29,462 nt of DNA from JAJFTV01 sp036825755. Lineage in GTDB: Bacteria > Chloroflexota > Anaerolineae > Anaerolineales > Anaerolineaceae. The position numbers and the translations under genes are program-made. Location: positions 1 to 29,462 of the forward strand of contig DAISXR010000042.1 of assembly GCA_036825755.1 (NCBI GenBank). Reading direction: 5' to 3'. The notes beneath the pieces were generated by a model that saw only the letters and a program-made list of their open reading frames with translations, was not told the origin of the DNA and made no database searches. Shown here one piece after another: positions 15,416-22,510 of the stretch. Position 1 is the first letter of the stretch. Every line of letters starts with the position of its first letter.

Positions 15416-15515
15416 NNNNNNNNNNNNNNNNNNNNNNNNNNNNNNNNNNNNNNNNNNNNNNNNNNNNNNNNNNNNNNNNNNNNNNNNNNNNNNNNNNNNN
15501 NNNNNNNNNNNNNNN
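15416..15515. other. Assembly gap (100 N placeholder) inside a repeat
   Basis: The left flank ends GCGGATAATATCCGC and the right flank begins TATCCGCTCCTAACC, sharing TATCCGC. Merging the flanks gives an element very like 12298-12324, so the true gap may be about zero or a small number of repeat units. Confidence 0.9.
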
Positions 15516-15553
15516 TATCCGCTCCTAACCAAACAATAGACCATATTTTGATA

Positions 15554-15787
15554 GGGGCGATCTGTGATCGCCCGATTCGGCGCACACTGTGCGCCGCTAC
15601 GTATAAAATTGATGGGGTTGGTAGGTGGACAGTCGGCGTGTGCAAGTTCACCTCCAAGTGTCATTTAGCAGAGTCTAGCGCAGCCAGACTCGAAGAAATC
15701 CGCCCGAGGGTAAATACCGCACGTTTCCATATCTGGAACCGATATCATGCGCTCACTTCCTCGGCGCACACTGTGCGCCGCTACGGA
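15554..15787. repeat. Cluster of short palindromic repeats, right of the GH116 gene
   Basis: This gene-free stretch contains GGGCGATC-TGT-GATCGCCC (15555-15573), GGCGCACACTGTGCGCC followed by GCTACG twice (15579-15601 and 15763-15785), GAGTCT...AGACTC (15672-15691) and GTTTCCATATCTGGAACC (15723-15740). The same motifs occur left of the GH116 gene. The rest of 15328-15976 holds no gene I can support; the promoter of the NUDIX unit probably lies near TATAGT at 15881-15886. Confidence 0.75.
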
Positions 15788-15976
15788 TGGGATGGGCCGG
15801 GTTATCCATGAACGGCTCTACTGCCGCCTGCCTCGTCAAAAACAACCCCCTGCTCCCCCATCTAATCCAACAGACTGTTGTATAGTTATCAAGAAGCTGA
15901 TCATCTTTGCTCCTCAAACAGTTTCAAAAACTCAAAACATATACCTCCCCTGTCCATGCCTCACAGAAAGGACGAA

Positions 15977-16558
15977 ATGGAAACGAACTACGCCGCCGAA
16001 CCACGCTCGTGGAAAACGCTCAGCCGCAGGTTGGTCCACGATCACGGCAAATTTCTCAAAGTTGAAAACCATGTTGTCGAATTGCCGGACGGCCGCATCA
16101 TCGACGATTGGGCCTGGGTGATCATCCAGGACGCAGTCATCGTTCTGGCCAGAACTGCAGACGGTAAATTTCTGTGTTTTCACCAGACCAAATACGCCGT
16201 TCAGGGTCCCTTCTATGCGCCGGTTGGCGGTCTGATGGAAGCCGGAGAAATTCCGTTATCCGCAGCTCAACGTGAACTTCGTGAAGAAACCGGTTTTACC
16301 GCCTCCAACTGGGTATCCCTGGGCAATTATGCGCTTGATTCCAACAGGGGCGTGAATACGACCCACTTCTTCCTTGCTCTGGATGCACAAATGACCCATG
16401 AGACGGTTAAGGATGACCTGGAGGATCAGAAACTGATGTTTTTATCACTCGAGGAACTTGAATCGGCCTATTTTGAAGGAAAGTTCAAAGTCCTTCCTCT
16501 GGCAGCCGTTATCTCTTTTTCATTGAACCATCTTCGTTCATTGAATGTGATACCATAG
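15977..16558 (+). CDS. NUDIX hydrolase, paralogue 1 (ADP-ribose pyrophosphatase-like)
   Basis: ATG 15977 is chosen because AAAGGA lies four bases upstream and the paralogue downstream begins at the same alignment point. The 193-residue protein has a full NUDIX box Gx5Ex7REUxEExGU at residues 85-107 (Gly85, Glu91, Arg99-Glu100, Glu103-Glu104, Gly106), which binds Mg2+ and the diphosphate. The N-terminal beta-rich part (FLKVENHVVELPDGRIIDDWAWV) resembles ADP-ribose pyrophosphatases, which cleave nucleotide sugars. By eye it shares about two-thirds of its residues with the next gene, so they are tandem duplicates. It is visibly more AT-rich than that copy. It is the first gene of NUDIX-NUDIX-nitroreductase. 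Confidence 0.9.
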   Translation: METNYAAEPRSWKTLSRRLVHDHGKFLKVENHVVELPDGRIIDDWAWVIIQDAVIVLARTADGKFLCFHQTKYAVQGPFYAPVGGLMEAGEIPLSAAQRELREETGFTASNWVSLGNYALDSNRGVNTTHFFLALDAQMTHETVKDDLEDQKLMFLSLEELESAYFEGKFKVLPLAAVISFSLNHLRSLNVIP

Positions 16559-16562
16559 CAGC

Positions 16563-17141
16563 ATGCCCGAAGAAATCCCGCTCCGCCCCTGGAAAACACT
16601 CGACCGCCGGCTGGTGTATGACCACGGCAAATTTCTGCAGGTCGAAAACCATATCGTTGAGCTGCCGGACGGTCGCATCATCGACGACTGGGCCTGGGTG
16701 AAAATCCCGGATGCCGCTATTGTGATGGCCCGCACCCTGAACGGTCGGTTTTTATGCTTCCGGCAGACCAAATACGCCATTGATGGCATCACCTATGCAC
16801 CGGTAGGCGGCATGCTGGAACCCGGCGAAGATCCGCTGGTGGCGGCCAGACGCGAACTGCTGGAAGAGACTGGCTATACCGCGCCACAGTGGATCTCATT
16901 GGGCAGCTATGTACTGGATCCCAACCGGGGCGTGGCCGTCATGCACCTGTACCTGGCGCTCGATGCGGTACCAGCCGCCGAACCTATCCGCGATGACCTG
17001 GAAGATCAGCAACTGCTGCTGCTCTCGCAGGAGGAGATCCAACAGATCACCGAACAGGGCGGTTTCAAAGATATCGCCTGGGCAGCGGCAGCGTCGCTGA
17101 CATTGAACTACCTTATCTCTCAATCCCCAAACAGGAGCTAA
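16563..17141 (+). CDS. NUDIX hydrolase, paralogue 2 (ADP-ribose pyrophosphatase-like)
   Basis: The 192-residue protein starts four bases after paralogue 1 stops. It has a complete NUDIX box at residues 83-105 (Gly83, Glu89, Arg97-Glu98, Glu101-Glu102, Gly104) and the same N-terminal segment VENHIVELPDGRIIDDWAW. Both copies keep all catalytic residues, so neither is a decayed duplicate; differences cluster after the box (VMHLYLALDAVPAAEP against TTHFFLALDAQMTHET), where substrate-specific residues often lie. No clear ribosome-binding site precedes the ATG, so translation is probably coupled. The nitroreductase follows after three bases. Confidence 0.9.
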   Translation: MPEEIPLRPWKTLDRRLVYDHGKFLQVENHIVELPDGRIIDDWAWVKIPDAAIVMARTLNGRFLCFRQTKYAIDGITYAPVGGMLEPGEDPLVAARRELLEETGYTAPQWISLGSYVLDPNRGVAVMHLYLALDAVPAAEPIRDDLEDQQLLLLSQEEIQQITEQGGFKDIAWAAAASLTLNYLISQSPNRS

Positions 17142-17144
17142 AAC

Positions 17145-17720
17145 ATGAACACCATGGAAACCTTTCGCCAGCGCAGAAGCATCCGCGCCTTCAAACCCGA
17201 TCCAATCCCCGATGAGATGATCCGGCAGGTGATCCAGGCCGGCATCCTGGCCCCATCCGGCAGCAATCGTCAACCCTGGCATTTTTACGTGGTGAAGGAA
17301 AACCGGCGCGGCGAGATGATGGCGTGCATGGAAAAAGGCATTGAGGCGGCGCGTCAAAGCGGAGGCCGGCTGGGCAGCAGTGAGAATTCAGCCCGAATTA
17401 TGTCCCAGGCTCCCGTCACCGTGTTCATCTTTAACATGCAGCAGGAAAACAAACCGGGGCCTTATGGACCGGGTGATTTGCTGCGCAACTCGGTGGATGT
17501 GCAGTCTATCGGTGCCTGCATCGAGAATATGCTGCTGGCGGCGGTGGATTTGGGTCTGGGCGGTTTGTGGATCTGTGATGTGTTTATGGCTTACAACGAG
17601 CTGTGCGAGTGGCTGGGCGAGACACATCAAATGGTGGCTGCTGTATCCTTCGGTTATCCCGATGAAAGTCCGAACGCCCGCCCGCGCAAATCGCTGGACG
17701 AAGTCACCACCTGGCTGTAG
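17145..17720 (+). CDS. Nitroreductase-family flavoprotein
   Basis: The 191-residue protein opens METFRQRRSIRAFKPDPIPDEMIRQVIQAGILAPSGSNRQPWHF, the FMN-binding N-terminus of the nitroreductase family, with the Arg-rich RRSIR phosphate-binding motif and the SGSNRQPW loop. The later GACIENMLLAAVDLGLGGLWICDV is the second conserved family block. Members are homodimeric FMN enzymes using NAD(P)H to reduce nitroaromatics, quinones or enones, or act in cofactor metabolism. CAGGAG lies seven bases before the ATG inside the end of the NUDIX gene. Clustering with two NUDIX hydrolases suggests a link to nicotinamide or flavin nucleotide turnover, which is inference. Confidence 0.9.
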   Translation: MNTMETFRQRRSIRAFKPDPIPDEMIRQVIQAGILAPSGSNRQPWHFYVVKENRRGEMMACMEKGIEAARQSGGRLGSSENSARIMSQAPVTVFIFNMQQENKPGPYGPGDLLRNSVDVQSIGACIENMLLAAVDLGLGGLWICDVFMAYNELCEWLGETHQMVAAVSFGYPDESPNARPRKSLDEVTTWL

Positions 17721-17792
17721 GGAGGACATATCCCCATCCCCGAGTTTGCGGTGATTTTTGACTTCGCAAGCTCCTTCATCCCCTAATTTATT

Positions 17793-17995
17793 ACCACCCC
17801 GGCGCTTCGCGTCACCCCTCCACTGGAGGGGAATGGTCGATTCTGATCGGGAATCTGGAAATAGTTGGGCGGGGTGGTTCCTTCTATTGACCCCCGCGCA
17901 CACTGTGCACCGCCTCGGATGAATACTGGCCAATCTCTTGGCATCCGTCCTTATTCCTCTCCGCGGGAGGGGTGTCCGCTTGGGCGGGGTGGTTT
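17793..17995. repeat. GC-rich palindromic repeats between nitroreductase and ABC genes
   Basis: The 300-base region between convergent genes contains one full repeat in reverse orientation (17793-17834), a partial copy ending GGGCGGGGTGGTT (17866-17879) and a further forward copy (17953-17995), all of the type CCCCTCC-n-GGAGGGG-TG...GCGC...GGGGTGG. A full copy recurs at 25332-25373. GCGCACACTGTGC is also present (17896-17908). No gene is seen. Confidence 0.75.
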
Positions 17996-18021
17996 CCCAT
18001 TAGCAGGGTGACCTCTCACCC

Positions 18022-18792
18022 TTATTCCCAGAACACCACCTTCTTCCCGCGCACCGATTCCAGCTCCACTGGCAAGCCATACAGACGGCTCAGGTTTTCG
18101 GGCGTCAGCATCTCCTCCACCGGCCCGGCCGCCAGCGGACATCCCTTCTCGATCAGCACGAGATGCGTGCACAACAGTGACGCCATCTCGGGGTCGTGCG
18201 TGGTCAGTAAAATGGTCACGCCCTGCTCATTCAGCGAGCGCAGAATGCTCACCAGGCGGGCCTTATTACCCAGATCCAGATGCGCGGTGGGTTCATCCAA
18301 CAGCAGAAGATCAGGCTGCTGGGCCAGTGAACGGGCGGTCAGCGCCAGTTGACGTTCGCCGCCGCTGATCTCCAGCATCGACCGCTCAGCCAGATCGACG
18401 ATTCCCACCCGCTCCAGGGCTCGCAAGGCAGCAGATACATCTTCCGGCCCGGGCATTTCCAGCGGTGGTAAATATGGCGCCCGCCCCAGCAGCACATATT
18501 CCAGCACACTGTAATCAAAAGCAATATTCTCGCTTTGTGGAACCAGACCCATCCGGCGGCCCAGTTCCTGCCGCCCATACGTTCCCAGTGGTCGGCCGTC
18601 CAGTTCCACCCGCCCGGCGGTGGGGCGCAGCCATCCCAGCGCCAGATGCAGCAGGGTAGTCTTTCCCGCTCCGTTGGGCCCTAATAAACCCGTCACCGAA
18701 CCGGGCTGGATTACCAGCGATACATCTTCCAGCACCGGCGCACCGGCGCGGTAGCCAAACGTCAGGTGATTAAAGGAAAGCGCGGCGTTCAA
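18022..18792 (-). CDS. ABC transporter ATPase, FecE/BtuD type
   Basis: The 256-residue protein has Walker A GPNGAGKTT (38-46), Q-loop Gln86 (LVPQSENIAFDYSVLEYVLLG, the characteristic FecE/BtuD form), signature ISGGERQ (142-148), Walker B DLLLLDEPTAHLD (161-173) and H-loop His199. It powers import by the adjacent FecCD-type permease. The start overlaps the permease stop by four bases (ATGA), so the two are coupled. Substrates of this class are iron-siderophores, haem, vitamin B12 or metal complexes. It is the last gene of the unit padR-binding protein-permease-ATPase. Confidence 0.93.
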   Translation of the reverse strand: MNAALSFNHLTFGYRAGAPVLEDVSLVIQPGSVTGLLGPNGAGKTTLLHLALGWLRPTAGRVELDGRPLGTYGRQELGRRMGLVPQSENIAFDYSVLEYVLLGRAPYLPPLEMPGPEDVSAALRALERVGIVDLAERSMLEISGGERQLALTARSLAQQPDLLLLDEPTAHLDLGNKARLVSILRSLNEQGVTILLTTHDPEMASLLCTHLVLIEKGCPLAAGPVEEMLTPENLSRLYGLPVELESVRGKKVVFWE

Positions 18793-19805
18793 CGCTGTAC
18801 CCGTATACGCGCCATCAGCGCCAGGAAAATAGCCGCACCCAGCAACGAGGTGAGGATGCCCAGTGGAATCTCACCGGCCAGCAGCATGCGCGCCAGATCG
18901 TCACAGATCACGGTGAAGATGCCCCCCAGCAGCATGGCGCCGGGCAGGGCAAAGCGCGCATCCGCCCCAAAGATTCGGCGGGCGATGTGCGGCATGATTA
19001 ACCCCACCCAGCCCACAATACCAGCCGCGGAGATCACCGCCGCAGTGGGCAGCACAGCCGCCGCCAGCAGCACGGCGCGCTCGCGGCTTACCGAGGCCCC
19101 CAGCGAATGAGCGGCTGTATCGCCCAGTGAAAGCAGGTTCAATCGCCAGCGCATAGCCAGGCTGACCAACAACCCGCCGGCTGCCAGCGGGATCACCGCC
19201 AGCGCCTTGCCCCATTGGATGTTGGAGAGCCCGCCCAGCAGCCAGAAAGTGATCTCCGGGAGCTGACTGAGCGGATCGGCAAGATACTTCAGCACACCCA
19301 CCCCAGCGCTGAACAAAGCCGAAACGGCGATACCGCTCAGCACCAGCCGCAGCACCCAGCCGCCGTAACGGACTCGCCGGGCCAGCAGATACGAGATCCC
19401 CAGCCCAGCCACGGCAAACACAGCCGCGAACCCTTGCACCAGCCAGACCGAGCTGCCAAAGAACACAATACACAGCGCCGCTCCAAAGGCCGCCCCCTGT
19501 GAGACGCCTAGAAAGCCCGGCTCCACCAGCGGGTTGCCGAACAACATCTGAAAAATGGTTCCCGCCGCGGAGAGTGACATGCCCAGCAGAACAGCGGTGA
19601 TGAGGCGCGGCAGACGCAGGTTCCACACCAGCCGCCCGGCAACCGGATCATCCGTCAGTGCCTGCGGGCTTAACAACCGGACGGATGGATACCGGCCTGC
19701 CAACAGCGAGACCGCCGTGACCAGCAGCAAAACTGCCAGCAGAATCCATAACAGACGGCGGCGTTTGAGAACGCTCGCCGTCTGAACAGCAGCGGGGTAA
19801 TCCAC
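18789..19805 (-). CDS. FecCD/BtuC-type iron-siderophore or cobalamin ABC permease
   Basis: The 338-residue protein is strongly hydrophobic with about ten predicted membrane helices and FecCD-family phrases: RLPRLITAVLLGMSLSAAGTIFQMLFGNPLVEPGFLGVSQGAAFGA near the N-terminus, and GIVGWVGLIMPHIARRIFGADARFALPGAMLLGGIFTVICDDLAR containing the ATPase-coupling helix. With a single permease gene, the transporter is presumably a homodimer as in BtuC. The start at 19805 is GTG with only a weak ribosome-binding site, so a slightly different start is possible. It begins 29 bases after the binding-protein gene. Confidence 0.93.
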   Translation of the reverse strand: MDYPAAVQTASVLKRRRLLWILLAVLLLVTAVSLLAGRYPSVRLLSPQALTDDPVAGRLVWNLRLPRLITAVLLGMSLSAAGTIFQMLFGNPLVEPGFLGVSQGAAFGAALCIVFFGSSVWLVQGFAAVFAVAGLGISYLLARRVRYGGWVLRLVLSGIAVSALFSAGVGVLKYLADPLSQLPEITFWLLGGLSNIQWGKALAVIPLAAGGLLVSLAMRWRLNLLSLGDTAAHSLGASVSRERAVLLAAAVLPTAAVISAAGIVGWVGLIMPHIARRIFGADARFALPGAMLLGGIFTVICDDLARMLLAGEIPLGILTSLLGAAIFLALMARIRVQR

Positions 19806-19834
19806 AACAGCTTCAGCAGCGGAAACAGGCAGGC

Positions 19835-21007
19835 TCAGGGCAGATCTCCTTTAAAGAGGGGTCGGATGTTCTGTTCAAAGAAATCGGCATCCAGACCGTA
19901 AAAATCGGCATAGAAGCGCTGCGTTTCCTGAACAATATCCACATCTGCAAAGCGGTCCGGGTGCAGCTTGCCGGCTGCCCACTGCAGACCCAGGATCCAG
20001 CGCGGGTCGGGTTGATCCCAGCTGAACAGGTCATAAGCAAACGCGTACAACCGGTCTTCCTGAACCGCTCGCAACACCTGCCAGTTGGGATCATTTTTCA
20101 TGGATGCCGTCACTTCAGACGGATCCGACTGATACGACACCACAAAGATGGTATCCGGGTCCCAGGCCGCGATCTGCTCCAGGCTGACGGTAGCCCACCC
20201 GCCGCCGGGGTTGGCTTCCTGCCAGACCGGACTGCCGCCGGCCAGCTCCACCAAACGGGTCTGCATCCAGCCCATGGGCGGTACATTGTATGCCACGCTG
20301 CCATCCTCGTTGGATGCGTACAGCAGCAGCGTGCGCGGCTGGTCTGCAGGATCCAATCCTTCCAACTTTTGCGATACCACTTCCAGTCGCTCCTGGTACA
20401 GGGCGGTCAGTTCGGCAGCGCGGGCTTCATCCTGCAGCAGCGTGCCCAATATTTGCAGATCGCGGGTGTACTGATCGGGTGTCTCGAAGTCAATGTACAC
20501 CACGGGGATGTCCAGCGCCTCCAGCGAGCTGCCCAGCGTTTCTGCCAGCGCGCTTTTCAGAATGACCGCGTCCGGCTTCAGCGGTGCGATCTGTTCGGCC
20601 CCGGCTTCCCGATCGAGTACCGCTTTGGCTTCGTAATCGGGGTCGATCAGCGAGATGAAGTTCCCGGAGCCCTGGTTGGTTTGTCCCAAACCGATGATTC
20701 GCTGACCGGCTTCGGGGAATAAATAAATGGCGTCCGCCACCATAAACAGGGCCCGCCCCGCCAGCACAATCCGGCTGGGGACCTGATCAAATTGAACTTC
20801 GCGCCCCAACGCGTCTACCACGGTATACCCTGCGGGTTGTTTCGCTACCGTTGGTGCGGTAGTGGATAAAGGTGTTTCGACAGCCGGTTGGCTTTCCAGC
20901 ACGGCCGGTGCGGATGACTGAACACCGCTCGTCGCGCAGCCGGTCAGCAATGTGATCAAAACCAAAACCGGAATGGTGGCCATACCGGTACGTTTTAAAA
21001 AGGACAT
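19835..21007 (-). CDS. Substrate-binding lipoprotein of a FecB/BtuF-type importer
   Basis: ATG 21007 is chosen because GGAG lies five bases upstream and the protein then begins MSFLKRTGMATIPVLVLITLLTGCATS, a clean lipoprotein signal peptide with lipobox LLTGC (Cys24). A Ser/Pro/Thr linker follows, then VVDALGREVQFDQVPSRIVLAGRALFMVADAIYLFPE, the typical start of class III binding proteins with a long connecting helix. The 390-residue protein would capture an iron, haem or corrinoid ligand outside the membrane for the adjacent permease. No His- or Trp-rich signature lets me name the ligand. It starts 11 bases after the padR stop, so regulator and transporter share a transcript. Confidence 0.9.
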   Translation of the reverse strand: MSFLKRTGMATIPVLVLITLLTGCATSGVQSSAPAVLESQPAVETPLSTTAPTVAKQPAGYTVVDALGREVQFDQVPSRIVLAGRALFMVADAIYLFPEAGQRIIGLGQTNQGSGNFISLIDPDYEAKAVLDREAGAEQIAPLKPDAVILKSALAETLGSSLEALDIPVVYIDFETPDQYTRDLQILGTLLQDEARAAELTALYQERLEVVSQKLEGLDPADQPRTLLLYASNEDGSVAYNVPPMGWMQTRLVELAGGSPVWQEANPGGGWATVSLEQIAAWDPDTIFVVSYQSDPSEVTASMKNDPNWQVLRAVQEDRLYAFAYDLFSWDQPDPRWILGLQWAAGKLHPDRFADVDIVQETQRFYADFYGLDADFFEQNIRPLFKGDLP

Positions 21008-21018
21008 TTTTTCTCCCC

Positions 21019-21608
21019 TCATGATTCCTGTTCCATAAATGAAGCCCGCACAGCGATCAGCCATTCCTGCATGGCCTGAATTTGTCCCAGTCTGAAGTGC
21101 AGTACCTGCCGCTCAAAAGCGGCTCCGGTCGGCAGCCTCTCCAGTTGAATCTGCAAATCCTTCTGCCAGCGCTGGCACGCTTCCATCTGACGGCNNNNNN
21201 NNNNNNNNNNNNNNNNNNNNNNNNNNNNNNNNNNNNNNNNNNNNNNNNNNNNNNNNNNNNNNNNNNNNNNNNNNNNNNNNNNNNNNNNNNNNNNTGCCGC
21301 ATGCGGTGCGGAGCGCTCACCGGCCGGTTCATCCAATTCTGAAAAACCTGTTCACCGGTGGAGGTGATGCGATACGTCTTGCGCGGAAGAAACCCTTCGC
21401 CGGTCTGTACATGCGAATCAAGCCATCCCATTTGTTCCAGTTTATCCAGCAGCGCGTACAGGTGGGCCGGTTTTACCTGCCAGATCATGCCAATACCTTC
21501 GTCACGATGCAGAGAGTGAAACATCTCATAGCCGTGAGATGGATGCAGGCGGATCAGGCCAAGCAGAACATATTCGAGCGCGGGAGGGTCGGCTTTTCTG
21601 GGTGACAT
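21019..21608 (-). CDS. PadR-family transcriptional regulator, interrupted by an assembly gap
   Basis: Before the gap, residues 1-104 form a PadR winged helix: ALEYVLLGLIRLHPSHGYEMFHSL, HLYALLDKLEQMGWLDSHVQTGEGFLPRKTYRITSTGEQVFQNWM. After the gap the frame that makes sense is shifted: RQMEACQRWQKDLQIQLERLPTGAAFERQVLHFRLGQIQAMQEWLIAV, a helical dimerisation domain typical of PadR/Vir-like regulators. The shift is caused by the arbitrary 100-N length and is not evidence of a frameshift mutation. PadR proteins are usually repressors responding to small ligands. The gene is first in a unit with the importer, and an inverted repeat lies directly upstream, indicating autoregulation. Confidence 0.88.
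21195..21294. other. Assembly gap (100 N placeholder) inside padR
   Basis: Exactly 100 N. The coding frames on the two sides differ, so the real missing length is not 100 modulo 3. Confidence 0.95.
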
Positions 21609-21628
21609 ACTGTTTACTCATTGATCAT

Positions 21629-21672
21629 ATAGTCATTAAATGACTAAGCCATTTAATGACTATATTGTAGCA
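21629..21672 (-). promoter_or_regulatory. padR promoter with inverted-repeat operator
   Basis: ATAGTCATTAAATG (21629-21642) is perfectly complementary to CATTTAATGACTAT (21650-21663). Within it, two 15-bp near-palindromes AGTCATTAAATGACT (21631-21645) and AGCCATTTAATGACT (21647-21661) lie 16 bases apart centre to centre. On the minus strand TGC-TACAAT (21664-21672) is an extended -10, so the operator covers the expected transcript start, a position where a bound repressor would block transcription. Confidence 0.65.
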
Positions 21673-21700
21673 CAGGCTGTCACCAATCTGAGTTTGGGAT

Positions 21701-22453
21701 TTATTCTTTCTGAAGGAGAACCTGTCTGCAAAACGGTTTGAACTGCCGTGAGGTACCCCCCTGCCCGGCCATGTCAGTGATGCGTATGGGGTCTTCCACC
21801 AGCGTGCCGGCCAGCACATCCACACCATGATCAAACAGCACCGGAGAAAGCGGCGTGCTGGGACCCAGCAGCATAACGCGGGCGTCCGGCCGGCAGAGAT
21901 TGCGAATGCCATCAAAAGTATGGTTGATGAGCGTGGTGGCGGTGATGGCCACCACATCGGCGTCCGGAAGAATGCGCGGAGCTTCCTGTGCCGGAAAATC
22001 ACCCGGCTGCGGATCCAGCTCGAGCACCCAAAGGTTTTCTACATTCTGTTTGAGCTGTTCGATAAAATGAAAATGACCGATCATGGCCACATTTTTCCCG
22101 GCTCCCTGTTCAATCAGCCAGTCAAATGCCTCTCGGACCAGGTATCGTTTCGAACTGCGGGGCAGCAGCGCGTTGACTGCCGCCATGCCGATGGACGCCT
22201 CGGTATGGCTTTCAGAGGTAACCAGAGCTGCCAGATCGCGCGCCGGGAGGTGCGTGAGCTGACCGGGGTTGTTCACCAGCGGGATGCGGGTATGTTCATA
22301 CTCCGGGTTTTGCAGCGTGGATGCCAATCCGCCCTGCAGCCGGCCTTCCACCTCTGCCACCACTGCCGTCCACAGCACACCAACAGAAACCTGCCGGATT
22401 ACACCATCCGGCAGGCTGTTGATCAAATCATCATAAAGCGGGGTATGGTTCAT
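21701..22453 (-). CDS. DUF364/DUF4213 putative heavy-metal-chelating protein
   Basis: The 250-residue protein has an N-terminal DUF4213-like half (VSVGVLWTAVVAE...GGLASTL...EASIGMAAVNALL) and a C-terminal Rossmann-like DUF364 half (KNVAMIGHFHFIEQLKQ, LWVLELDPQPGDFP, ADVVAITATTLINHTFDGIRNLC, VMLLGPSTPLSPVLFDHGVDVLAG). The family is annotated as putative heavy-metal chelation and is often found near metal, corrinoid or siderophore transport genes; its reaction is unknown. Here it lies directly upstream of padR and the FecBCD-type importer on the same strand, supporting a link to metal-complex handling. It is separated from padR by the padR promoter and so may be transcribed into it. Confidence 0.82.
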   Translation of the reverse strand: MNHTPLYDDLINSLPDGVIRQVSVGVLWTAVVAEVEGRLQGGLASTLQNPEYEHTRIPLVNNPGQLTHLPARDLAALVTSESHTEASIGMAAVNALLPRSSKRYLVREAFDWLIEQGAGKNVAMIGHFHFIEQLKQNVENLWVLELDPQPGDFPAQEAPRILPDADVVAITATTLINHTFDGIRNLCRPDARVMLLGPSTPLSPVLFDHGVDVLAGTLVEDPIRITDMAGQGGTSRQFKPFCRQVLLQKE

Positions 22454-22510
22454 TCCCCTGATTTTACCTGAGATCGGGCTGCGGAGAGCAAAGTCTGCCG
22501 CTGGCGCGGT

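Noticed and set aside
15328..15976. Insertion sequence remnant right of GH116
   Set aside because: No transposase fragment or terminal inverted repeats with target duplication; only short palindromes.
21019..21608. Frameshifted padR pseudogene
   Set aside because: The frame change falls exactly across a 100-N placeholder; both halves are intact PadR sequence in their own frames.
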